Positions 50,735 through 59,956 of a stretch of 64,000 nucleotides of DNA are shown here, piece after piece. Every line of letters starts with the position of its first letter. The stretch's first letter is position 1. Source of the DNA: Trypanosoma brucei gambiense DAL972 (lineage: Eukaryota; Euglenozoa; Kinetoplastea; Trypanosomatida; Trypanosomatidae); assembly GCF_000210295.1 (NCBI RefSeq), contig NC_026738.1:992001-1056000 (forward strand), in the 5' to 3' direction. Made by a program: the position numbers and the translations under genes. A model generated the notes under the pieces. It had not been told where the DNA came from. It saw only the letters and a list, made by a program, of their open reading frames with translations, and ran no database searches.

Positions 50735-52495
50735 CTAAACGCAGTCATGTAGGAAATAAACACGCAACTCATCTTCGGTTGCTTCCACCGCCAGAAAGTA
50801 CAACAGATAGGCCGCATCCACAGAAACTTGTCGGGCCATGTTGCCTACGTGCCCTTCAGAGAGGGGTACCATTTCATTCTTCGGTCCGAAAGGGCATAGT
50901 AACGCATCCACTGGACAGTCAAATTCGCCTACGATGCCGTTACAAATAAGCTCTGCCCAACAAATAGCCCTCAACACAGCGGTAGGAACAAGACAAGTGT
51001 CTGGGCTAAACTTCCGACATACTCGACTTACATATTTCAGTAACGACAGCATTGAGTTGGACGGGGCCCAAACACCAACAGTGCATCCGGGTTCGGTTAG
51101 GCGCCGGTGGTCCCAAACTACGGTTCCTCGAGTAAGGACCCTACATAATTCATCGGCCGCCTTCACTGCCGTATGTACGTTGCCAGATACATCAAAAGCT
51201 TTGTGCCCCGCAACCGCCTCCTTATACGAGGTAAACAAGGACTCAAGCCACGACGCGCCTTTCTTTGAAGGTGGATAAGAGCCATCCGCTTTAGCCCAAG
51301 GTGAAAAACAATGACCGAGTGCAGTATTCAGACTCGACAGCCATGCGTCGCGTTCAGAGCCCAAATTTCCCACCTCCTCGTGTCGTAGATGCTCCAAAAG
51401 AACCTTTCGGAGCAAGCTCATGCGACTTCGTATATCATCATTACTCGAAAATTTTGGTAAAAGTGAAGGAGTCGTGATGAAACCGTACCACAGAACAAGC
51501 TCCGCATCTGTGTACGAACCATATTGCAGAAATACCTGATCTCCCTTCGATACAGGAGCTGTCGTCTCAAATATGTACGCGCCCATACATCTGTCAAATC
51601 TCATAGTGGCATTATTTGTTAGTGAATGATTGAAATAATCGACCCATGGAATGACAGCCCAAACCTCAGGATCGTAAGAAAACCCACGGCTCATGAGGGT
51701 GTTATAAGCCCAAATAAACTGTTGCATTGTAAACGGTGTTGCACACGACATCGTGCAGCCACCAGAAGGTTGCACCAAGGGAAGATGCAGCGAAAGAATT
51801 GACATCACGATATTGAACTCTTTTTCTAGCTGCATCCGTTCTTCCAACACCTTTCTTCTGTGCCTCTCAAAACACAGAAAGTTACGAAGACACGCACCAC
51901 CCCCTTCACAGTCATGTGACCTTGCGACGCCCACACAAGTACTGTCCAGGTGCGTGTGTTCCAACAACTCAAGGAGGTTATCGTACTTGGTTGGTAGGGA
52001 CAATAGCCACGTTCTCATCCAACGGTGTATGAAAAATGGCCCTAAATCTGCATTTCCGCCTCCAGTGGACACGGTAAACATAACTTCAGAGGCACTACCA
52101 GCTTTTTTATGGAAAGCATTGTTACTAAACCGACCACATTGCCCTGCGGCAACGAGCAAAGAGAAGATAATCATGGAGCCTGGTGATAACATTTGGTCTA
52201 AATCCCCTAGGATATCCACAGATGTCTCCCTTCTCGACCTCCCATCGAAGGGGGTCCAACCGAGACGCTCTTGCTTCTGCTGAGAAATCCAAAAATTAAG
52301 ATGATTTCGAGCCTTCTGGGCGGTAATCATAGATGACTCTGGAATCTTTACTATCACTGTGTTCGACGGCAAATTTTCCGTGGCAATAACGCCGTGTCCA
52401 CCACCCATTTGGTGGATTGGCAGTACGCCGATGGAAGGGTGGAAGAAAGCGCCTTCTTCCTGCAACATAAGTTGGATAAGCGACACGCTCTCCAT
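50735..52495 (-). CDS. SET-domain methyltransferase (RuBisCO LSMT/SETD3-6-like)
   Basis: A 586-residue protein with a split SET domain of the LSMT class, which methylates lysine or histidine in non-histone proteins using S-adenosylmethionine. SAM-binding HGVIATENL lies at about residues 34-42. After a long insert come the helical i-SET region and WVDYFNHSLTNNA with the key NHS (about 289-291), then VSKGDQVFLQYGSYTDAELV followed by LWYGF (about 315-339), which matches the G-E-x-x-x-Y-G-x-x-x-N-x-x-L-L-x-x-Y-G-F segment. The C-terminal about 230 residues are the substrate-binding domain, poorly conserved. The ATG at 52495 is used because the upstream part of the frame would translate UTR. On the transcribed strand a pyrimidine tract (52573-52590) and AG near 52569 give a 5' UTR of about 74 nt. 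This is the first gene of the minus-strand unit. Confidence 0.88.
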   Translation of the reverse strand: MESVSLIQLMLQEEGAFFHPSIGVLPIHQMGGGHGVIATENLPSNTVIVKIPESSMITAQKARNHLNFWISQQKQERLGWTPFDGRSRRETSVDILGDLDQMLSPGSMIIFSLLVAAGQCGRFSNNAFHKKAGSASEVMFTVSTGGGNADLGPFFIHRWMRTWLLSLPTKYDNLLELLEHTHLDSTCVGVARSHDCEGGGACLRNFLCFERHRRKVLEERMQLEKEFNIVMSILSLHLPLVQPSGGCTMSCATPFTMQQFIWAYNTLMSRGFSYDPEVWAVIPWVDYFNHSLTNNATMRFDRCMGAYIFETTAPVSKGDQVFLQYGSYTDAELVLWYGFITTPSLLPKFSSNDDIRSRMSLLRKVLLEHLRHEEVGNLGSERDAWLSSLNTALGHCFSPWAKADGSYPPSKKGASWLESLFTSYKEAVAGHKAFDVSGNVHTAVKAADELCRVLTRGTVVWDHRRLTEPGCTVGVWAPSNSMLSLLKYVSRVCRKFSPDTCLVPTAVLRAICWAELICNGIVGEFDCPVDALLCPFGPKNEMVPLSEGHVGNMARQVSVDAAYLLYFLAVEATEDELRVYFLHDCV

Positions 52496-53724
52496 GTTAA
52501 CAGGACAAAAAGCTTCTACCGATTTTACTACTGATACCAATTTCAGAACATAAAGCACACAATTGAAACTAATGGGGAAAAAGAGATAGCTTATTACTCG
52601 CACATGGCACGAAACTAGAACCAACAGCTGAGGAAGTCTAATGAACCAAACAATAAAATGAAGGTCCGGCAACAAAAAGGAACTTGGAGACCGAATATCG
52701 ACAACAGATCATGGGGATGGAGAGGTTTAGCATACACATGGAGAAAGCAAATACAGTTATCGGTGAGACGACACACAAAAACAAAGAAGCTAATATTACG
52801 TGGACGCAGGGCTGAAACACCATTCAGAGCTGGTCTATACTGTCACCAACCCGCCAAAGCAGCAGCAAAGCAGTAAATATATACCTACGTACGTATATAC
52901 TTGAAGATACCTATCTCCAGAATGGCAAAGACGATCCTCATACCCACATCGCCCCTCTACCGGACACACACACGCACACCCTGGGGTGGCATAAGCACAT
53001 CTAAAAAGCATACCCAATATGACATTTGGTGTTACAATTTTTGGCATGTCACGCGAGTGCACACATGTGCGAAGGTGAAAGCTTGCTTTACCCCCAAGTA
53101 AACAGAAGATGGTTGCCCACCAAGTAAGCCTGCATACAACCCAGTGAGAGAGCGCAGTGCGCACCTTTGTAACAAAGTTTATTTGCACGATATGCGCAAG
53201 TAACAGGAAATTCCTAAAAATATGTGGCGTATTTTTTGTAGTCGTATATGTAGGTTGTATCCCATAAAGCTGTCGTCCACCATGTTAATATACAATAGTC
53301 AAAAAACAAGAGGTTTCTGAATAGATGACATGGGATATGGTGTAAGCAAAGTAGTAAAGACGTTGGTACGCACCTAACCTCGCTGATCACGTGGGTAAGG
53401 TGAAGCACAAAGGTAAAAAAAATAACTCTGATCTCCACTTTAGCGACCTTCAGTATTCCCGACAGACCACCAATTACAACGCAGTTGCACTAGAATATCC
53501 CATATACACACTATTAAATATACCATCAACGTTTATTCATAATTTACAGTGTGCTGTGCCAAAAAAAAAATATTTTTGCTTACACTTTGTCGCAAACACA
53601 TCTCGGTGGCATCACGTGTGCTAACACGGGGCAAGCAGTACGGTAGTGCAGCAATTTCTTCACCAATCTCTGTACTCGGTAAACTGGTCGAGGTACACCC
53701 CAGTCTCTTTTTTTTTACATAATA

Positions 53725-53737
53725 GGGGGGGGGGGGG
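53725..53737 (+). repeat. G13 homopolymer tract
   Basis: Thirteen consecutive G on the plus strand, within the divergent strand-switch region and about 1.2 kb from the SET gene start. Long G runs are rare in the rest of the window. Confidence 0.9.
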
Positions 53738-54592
53738 TAAAGGCTGCCCCAGTGGCAGTGCCACGCGAAAGAGATTGCCGAAGGATATTACCGATGGAAT
53801 CTCTCCACCAGCGGGAGAATTACCTTACAGTTTTCAACTAGAAAGGTGACAATAAAAAAAACGCACCTCGTTCACGATCCAATGAGCTTGTAAGTGTCAC
53901 CGTAGTGTACATGTAGCGCCACCGCAACTACCAGCAGATAGGCATATACGTGCATAAGTTACCCAACAATGCTACGTCTTCTCACAAGGCGCAGACTGAC
54001 CTCCCCCCGTCTATTTACCCAATGCGCCAGACTTTTGCAACGCACAATCCCTCCTAGCACACCAGACAGCCCTTAATTCAGTATCAGCGAATTTGGACAC
54101 GATAGTTCACAACCCCTCTGTCCTCTCAACCACACTTGTCCGGCTACCGGCACGTGCGCGTCCCATTTTCGTGTACAGCCCCACTTTCCTTCAGCGTAAC
54201 TGCACGCGCACGTGCCGCTCCCACAACTAGGCAGATTAAAAGGCGGCTGAAAGACTCCTGGCAGTGAACCCCTACACACGTTGCGCCGCACCTGCTTGTT
54301 GGGCTCCCGCTCCTCGGCCCCTGTAGGACGGTGTGGCCACTGAAGCGTCCTCTGACTTCATTTACCCGGCGGAAGCGTCCTATCGATCATATTCTTTTAC
54401 CTGTTAGCTCTCTTTCTCGGGCGCTTCCTCTTGAAATTTAGCCCTCCCCCTCCCCTTAGGGCTCGAGCGTATAGTTCACCGCCCAGAACGCATTGCCACC
54501 ACGCCCTCCTAGCCTCTCGGCCAGTTCTTTTTTTTTTTTTGCGTTGCCCTCTCCGACTCCTCGAAAGGCTTAATGTTTTCGCAGTCTCCATT

Positions 54593-54603
54593 CCCCCCCC
54601 CCC
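54593..54603 (-). repeat. C11 homopolymer tract (G run on minus strand)
   Basis: Eleven C on the plus strand, so a G run in the direction of the minus-strand unit. A T-rich run precedes it at about 54529-54540. It lies near the middle of the strand-switch region. Confidence 0.9.
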
Positions 54604-55986
54604 GCTTTCAGGCCAGTGCTCCCCTAGCTAATTAAAGACGCTGCTTCTCCATACGTGGTGGTATCTTTCAAAGCGGATCTCCCCCACAACAGCCTGTGCA
54701 CTTGGTATACAAACCCTTTCATTGCCACAGTTGGCCCCAACATATTTCCCTTTTTGACGAGTGTAACAGCGCCTCGTAGGAAGGGTATTACCCCTCAAGG
54801 TTTTGTGACCACCCTCATTCTTCATATATCTTGTTTTCCCCCTGCGCAGCCATCTCCTGTAGGGCGTCTCCTCTCCTCGGTTCCCTCTCGTGAGCTGTGT
54901 GTGCGTGCGTGCATGTGTAATAATGCGTTTTTGCAGCTCTTTAGAGGGGCTGAGAGTTTTAACATGCATCCGAAACGGCCCTCGACGCACGCTCTGCGGT
55001 AGCACACCCGTTTAGATTTGCTCCTGCAAGGCAATACCCATCGGCGACATTAGAAGTGGAGTCTGTTACCATCCGTGGTGCTGCTGGACTTGAGTTCGAC
55101 ATAATGACGTTTGCGGGTGGCCCTCCATTTCGGACTCCGTGTCATTGCGACACATCCCTCGCACATTTTCGCACCGTCCTTTGGTGGCCTCCACCGTGCC
55201 GAAGACCCTCTTGTGACTCCCTCCGTTTTAAATATTCTCGAGCTTTCTAGCGAGCACTGCTGTGTGGTACGATCAGCTCTGCAACCGGGCGGTGTGGGTG
55301 TATCCGGTTTTCATCTGCACGAGGAATCTTACACAACTATTTTCATTGTGGCTCCTTTCGATGACGGTATGTTCGATGCCCCCCTTTTTTAAAATGTTGT
55401 GTTACGGATTCATGTCGGTGCAAATGTGATGTGGATCCTGCACTTAGGGGCGACGATGGTCGGTGGTGTTTGTGGAGCTCCCGTCTATCTGGGTCCCTTC
55501 ACGGAATCTGTACCGTGTCGTGTTGAGATGGCCTCGCCACCCCCTTTTAAGATCGGGTAGAGGTAACAAGTGAATTGTCGGGTATTAGGGTTACTCTCTT
55601 CTTTTGCGTGGAAGTATATTCCCCAACCGATGCAGAAGTGACGGTTCTGTTTGCGGAACTGGTTGAATCAAAACATATCTTTGCCGGTCTTGATGGGTGC
55701 GGCAGCCTCTTGATATTTTATTGTAGCCCGAGTAGAAGTGGAGCCGAGATCCGCGGTAAGTTGTTGGCCGGTCATTGTTGTAGCGTATGGTGCGCCACGT
55801 GATCTATCGTTTTTTATTTCCCCCTCATTTTCTTCGTAGCCGTCATTTTCCCCCTTTTAGTATTGTAGAAAAGATGTGTATGGATGGTAAATGACGGATC
55901 ATTCCCCTCGTTAGAGGAAGCTACTTTACTAATGCTTTTGTTGCCTTAGTCAAACTGCTTGTCTAATGAAACCGTGCTAAACTGTG

Positions 55987-56012
55987 GTGTGTGTGTGTGG
56001 GGGGGGGGGGGG
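55987..56012 (+). repeat. (GT)n-G14 tract upstream of SMC3
   Basis: A short GT repeat (55987-55998) runs directly into fourteen G (55999-56012), about 345 bp upstream of the SMC3 ATG and on its coding strand. GT/G-rich elements of this kind are described at T. brucei polymerase II start regions. Confidence 0.9.
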
Positions 56013-56330
56013 AAGGCCGTGTGCCGCGCCTGCTAGCACACCACAGCAGGTAACCATGCGCGGACGTTGCTTACACCTTGGTAGCTTCACTATCATTTTG
56101 CTGCTTAATGGTACCGTTTGTTAATTACCTTCAAGCAATGAGATAACCTTCTTATTACTGTTTTGTTTAATGTTGTCTTTTGTTCCACATCCTAAGCTTC
56201 TACATCAGGAGAGTGGTGTATGTTGTTGCGCTGACTTTGTACTTTCCCCCTTAGACTGCACGGTTGCCAACATGAAATAACCTGAACTGATTGTTTAACA
56301 TTACCGTTTGTTTTGTTTTTTGACTACCCT

Positions 56331-56350
56331 CTTTCTTAGACCACTTACAG
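56331..56350 (+). promoter_or_regulatory. SMC3 trans-splice acceptor region
   Basis: A T/C-rich tract (about 56305-56336) is followed by AG at 56338-56339 and again at 56349-56350, 17 and 6 nt before the SMC3 ATG. Either could accept the spliced leader. It supports the chosen start and shows that the first plus-strand gene has a very short 5' UTR. Confidence 0.65.
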
Positions 56351-56356
56351 GATACT

Positions 56357-59300
56357 ATGTATATCAAAAATATTCTTATTTCCGGATTCCGCTCGTACCG
56401 AGAACAAGCGTTTGAGCAGGAGCTCTCGCCGAAAAACAACGTGATCGTTGGGAAAAACGGAGCAGGCAAGTCGAATTTCTTCGCTGCGATCCAGTTTGTT
56501 CTTTGTGAGAAATTTATGAACCTTTCTTCTGTAGAGAGAAAGGATCTGTTCCACGTTGGATCCGGGAGGCCTGCGTTGCCCATCTTTGTGGAAATTATTT
56601 TTGATAATTCTGATGGTCGTCTTGTAATACCGGGAAAATCTGCTGTGAATGAAGTGCGTATACGGCGTACACTGGGCCTTAAGCAAGACGAATTTCGTGT
56701 AAATGACAAACGGTTCACGGCCACTGATATCCGGCAACTGCTGGAAAGCGCTGGGTTCTCGTCAACCAACCCTTACTATATTGTTGAGCAAGGCCAAATT
56801 TCAAGTTTGGCAAACATGAGTGATGAAGAACGGTTCCAACTTATAAAAGATGTGGCAGGTACGAGAGTTTATGAAGTAAGGCGAAAGGAGAGCGAGAAGA
56901 TTTTGGAAGAAACGGAGGTGCAGCACGAGAAAATCGGGGAGTCTATTGCTCAACTCGAGGAGCGTCTTGAAGAGCTTCGGTCTGAGTCTGATGAACTCAT
57001 GTCGTTCCAAGAGATTGACAAAAAAAGAAAGTGTGTTCAGTACTGTATCCTTAACTCAGACCTGAACGCTGCAAGAGAAGAACTTCGGAGGCTGGATGAT
57101 GAGAGGAACTCTTACATGTCCCGCAGCGGAAGGGATCATTACGATATTGATGAAGCGAAAGCCATCATCAGTGAAGCTGAATCGGAGATACGTAATTGCG
57201 ATCAGCGTATCTTGAGGTTGGAGGGGGAGCTACAGGACCTGGATACGAAAAGGGGCACATTGATGCGTGAAAAAGAGATTGTGCAATTAAATTGTATGTC
57301 ATCTCTCAACACGATGAAAAGAACAGAGAGTGTGAAAACGAACGTTCTGAAGAGGGTTGGAGAACTGAACAAACAGATAGCAGAGACGAATGCTGGCTTG
57401 AAGAAGAAGCTTGCTATCATACAACGGGAGCAGCTTACTGTTGATCAGAAAAGTGAGGAACTGTCCGCCATAGAAGGAAAACTTAAGGCACTTGAAGCGA
57501 GACGGGCTCGTCAATTGCTTTTCAAGAACAAGCAAGAGCGGGACAACTGGCTTGCTGAAGAGTCTAATAGAAACAGAAAAACCATAGAGAATTATAAACA
57601 TGAATTAAAGTTTACGTGTAGTGAGATACAGAAAGTTGAAAAGCAAATTGAGGATGAGGAAACTGAACAGAAAAATTGGGAGGAATCATTAAAGAAATCA
57701 GATTCAGTTATAACGGAGCTTAAATCAAAGTACGAAGAGACGATGGCCTTCAGGAATTCACTGAGCGTTAAAAAGGGTGACCTCTGGAGAGAACAGTCTG
57801 CCCTTGTACAGACGGTTCGGACACTACGCGAGAATCACAACAAAGCCCGCAGTCAACTCGAAAAAGTAATTCGCTCAGATGTTCGTCAAGGGTTGCAGTC
57901 TCTTAAAGAGGTTCTGGACGAGCTGGCCGACCCATCGCTAACAAATGCTGTACATGGCCAATTAATTGAGCTCATCGGCGTCTCGAACGGCTACGAGACA
58001 GCTGTTGAAGTGACAGCTGGTAATTCACTCTTTAACGTTGTTGTTGATTCATTCGAAGTTAGTGCGATTTTGCTGGAGAATATGAACAGCAGGAAAAAAC
58101 CTGGACGTATATCATTTTTCCCAATGGATACGTGTAGGGGCACGGTGACACGGTTCGGTGAAGGTGTCGAGTGTAACAGCTTGGCAGACCATATAATTTG
58201 TGATCCGAAGTTTGCTGGCATTGTTGCCGAACTATTTGGAAATACTGCTGTTGTGACCTCCATTGCAGATGGTGAAAATGTTTCAAAAAAGTACGCATGT
58301 GACGCGGTAACGTTGGATGGGGATCAAGTCAGTCGGAGAGGTGGTATAACAGGTGGTTATATCGAATCTCGGAGTTTGAAACTCTCTGCTTTCAAGTATG
58401 AAAAGGTTGCTGCTGCAGATTTTTTAAGAGGAGATGAGGCCCTGAAGAGGATTACTCAGGAGTTGGACAACGTTAACCAGGCCTTAACAGGTGTTGTGAC
58501 CACCCTTAGCTCGCTCAAGACGGAGATGTCCTCCATAACGAAATCTAAAGACGGCTCACAAGTTGTCGAACAACATGCACAAAGAAAAGCAGCACTGGAT
58601 AGGCAGAAGGATAAGTTATACGCATCAAAGAAGCAGTTGGAGGACATGATAAATACTGCCCAAGTAAACATAGCCACCTACCAGCATGAGGGAAAAGAAG
58701 CGTTCAAATCGGCATGGAGCGAAGGTGAACAACGAGAGTTGGAGGCGCTGGTGAAAGATGTCGACGACCGCCGCATGGAACTCTCAAAACTTCAGCGGCG
58801 GAGTGCACAGTTGGCTGCGGAAGTGAGGGCCTTGGAGGATATGCGGCTTAACTTAAACGTCCAACTCACGGCTACTAAAAAGTTCTTTCACGATTCCGCT
58901 CAACTCAGTACAAGTAATACCGCTATTACTAATGAAAAAGAAAATCTTGACGATGATATTTCTTTTAACTCGCAGCAAGCCAACGAAGTCTACAGGTTAT
59001 TGGATGAGACCAGGAAAGAGAAACTTCGCAGGGAAGAAGAAGTCGAGAAGCTTAGGAGTGGCTACCTTGAGGCTCTGAATTCTATTCAGGAAAGAAGAGA
59101 TTTCGACGGAAGGACTCTAATGCAGCAGGCACATTGCATTAGACGTCGTGATGGCGCGGCGGAGAAGATAAGGCAACTGGGCGTAATACCCAAGGAAGCT
59201 GAGACATATTCTGGGTTGTCCAGAGAAAAACTAATACAAACACTCAAAGAGTGCAATAAAGCTGCTGAGAAATATGCACATATAAACCGAAAGGCAGTTG

Positions 59301-59956
59301 ATCAGTACAATACATTAATGGAAACGAAAAACGGTCTTGTCGCCCAGAAAGAGGATCTTCAGAATGAACTGAAGAGTATTCGTGACTTAATGGACCACCT
59401 CGACTGCAAAAAGGATGAAGCAGTTGAGCGGACATACAAGCAAATTCAGTTGCACTTTGAGCAAGTTTTCAAAGAGTTAGTTACGACCGATGACTGTTAC
59501 GGTAAACTTCAACTCATCATGTCAAACACCAGAAAAGAGGCAGGTGAGGATCCGTATGTTGCTGTTCAGATAAAAGTTTCTTTCGGACTAGGAGCTGCCG
59601 TCACTGACCTGAAACAACTGAGTGGTGGACAAAAATCACTTGTGGCGCTGGCGTTGATTTTTGCTATTCAGCGCTGTGATCCTGCACCATTTTATCTTTT
59701 CGATGAAATCGATGCTGCCCTCGATACTGAGTATCGGGCGTCTGTAGCGAAGCTTCTTTCTAAAGAATCAGGGTCGTGCCAATTTATTACAGCAACATTC
59801 AAAAACGAAATGCTTGACGTGGCCGATCACGTGCTCGGTGTTTTCTTTCACAACAAAATAAGTCGTATTCAAGCAATTACGGTTGAAGAAGGTAACAAGC
59901 TTTTGAAACAAGCAGTTGTTGAGGAAAGAAAAAGAGTCCGTGAGCATGTTGAATGA
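56357..59956 (+). CDS. SMC3: Cohesin ATPase subunit SMC3
   Basis: A 1199-residue SMC protein, one of the two ATPase arms of the cohesin ring. Residues 1-160 form the N-terminal ATPase lobe: MYIKNILISGFRSYREQ, Walker A VGKNGAGKSN (31-40), and LLESAGFSSTNPYYIVEQG, which is SMC3-specific. A coiled coil follows, then the hinge (about 525-665) with HGQLIELIGVSNGYETAVE, LFNVVVDSFEVSAILLENMN and KPGRISFFPMD, then a second coiled coil. The C-terminal lobe has the signature LSGGQKSLVALAL (from 1088) and Walker B FYLFDEIDAALD (Asp1116-Glu1117). At the Eco1/ESCO acetylation dyad, where human SMC3 has Lys105-Lys106 (GAKKDQ), this protein has GLKQDE, Lys109-Gln110. It is the first gene of the plus-strand unit. 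The overall match is to SMC3 rather than SMC1 or condensin. Confidence 0.96.
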   Translation: MYIKNILISGFRSYREQAFEQELSPKNNVIVGKNGAGKSNFFAAIQFVLCEKFMNLSSVERKDLFHVGSGRPALPIFVEIIFDNSDGRLVIPGKSAVNEVRIRRTLGLKQDEFRVNDKRFTATDIRQLLESAGFSSTNPYYIVEQGQISSLANMSDEERFQLIKDVAGTRVYEVRRKESEKILEETEVQHEKIGESIAQLEERLEELRSESDELMSFQEIDKKRKCVQYCILNSDLNAAREELRRLDDERNSYMSRSGRDHYDIDEAKAIISEAESEIRNCDQRILRLEGELQDLDTKRGTLMREKEIVQLNCMSSLNTMKRTESVKTNVLKRVGELNKQIAETNAGLKKKLAIIQREQLTVDQKSEELSAIEGKLKALEARRARQLLFKNKQERDNWLAEESNRNRKTIENYKHELKFTCSEIQKVEKQIEDEETEQKNWEESLKKSDSVITELKSKYEETMAFRNSLSVKKGDLWREQSALVQTVRTLRENHNKARSQLEKVIRSDVRQGLQSLKEVLDELADPSLTNAVHGQLIELIGVSNGYETAVEVTAGNSLFNVVVDSFEVSAILLENMNSRKKPGRISFFPMDTCRGTVTRFGEGVECNSLADHIICDPKFAGIVAELFGNTAVVTSIADGENVSKKYACDAVTLDGDQVSRRGGITGGYIESRSLKLSAFKYEKVAAADFLRGDEALKRITQELDNVNQALTGVVTTLSSLKTEMSSITKSKDGSQVVEQHAQRKAALDRQKDKLYASKKQLEDMINTAQVNIATYQHEGKEAFKSAWSEGEQRELEALVKDVDDRRMELSKLQRRSAQLAAEVRALEDMRLNLNVQLTATKKFFHDSAQLSTSNTAITNEKENLDDDISFNSQQANEVYRLLDETRKEKLRREEEVEKLRSGYLEALNSIQERRDFDGRTLMQQAHCIRRRDGAAEKIRQLGVIPKEAETYSGLSREKLIQTLKECNKAAEKYAHINRKAVDQYNTLMETKNGLVAQKEDLQNELKSIRDLMDHLDCKKDEAVERTYKQIQLHFEQVFKELVTTDDCYGKLQLIMSNTRKEAGEDPYVAVQIKVSFGLGAAVTDLKQLSGGQKSLVALALIFAIQRCDPAPFYLFDEIDAALDTEYRASVAKLLSKESGSCQFITATFKNEMLDVADHVLGVFFHNKISRIQAITVEEGNKLLKQAVVEERKRVREHVE

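Larger units (their letters stand above)
52496..56356. promoter_or_regulatory. Divergent strand-switch region (probable RNA polymerase II start region)
   Basis: A 3.86 kb gap between the first gene of the minus-strand unit (SET) and the first gene of the plus-strand unit (SMC3). In kinetoplastids, transcription of both units starts in such divergent regions, marked in T. brucei by histone variants H2A.Z/H4K10ac and by GT- or G-rich elements. Here the sequence shows G13 at 53725-53737, T12 at about 54529-54540, C11 at 54593-54603 (a G run on the minus strand) and a GT repeat merging into G14 at 55987-56012. The G-rich strand of two of these tracts agrees with the direction of the nearer transcription unit, while G13 does not. 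No tRNA, snRNA or convincing coding frame is seen; frames of up to 125 codons start mostly at non-ATG codons and lack features. The promoter function is inferred from gene orientation. Confidence 0.8.

Noticed and set aside
54628..55802. Several frames of 75-125 codons inside the strand-switch region, considered as a decayed gene or RHS/retroposon relic
   Set aside because: Most start at non-ATG codons, lie on both strands and show no recognisable protein similarity.
52496..56356. tRNA or snRNA genes in the strand-switch region
   Set aside because: No adjacent A-box and B-box pair (such as GGTTCGANNC) was found by eye on either strand; a tRNAscan run would be decisive.
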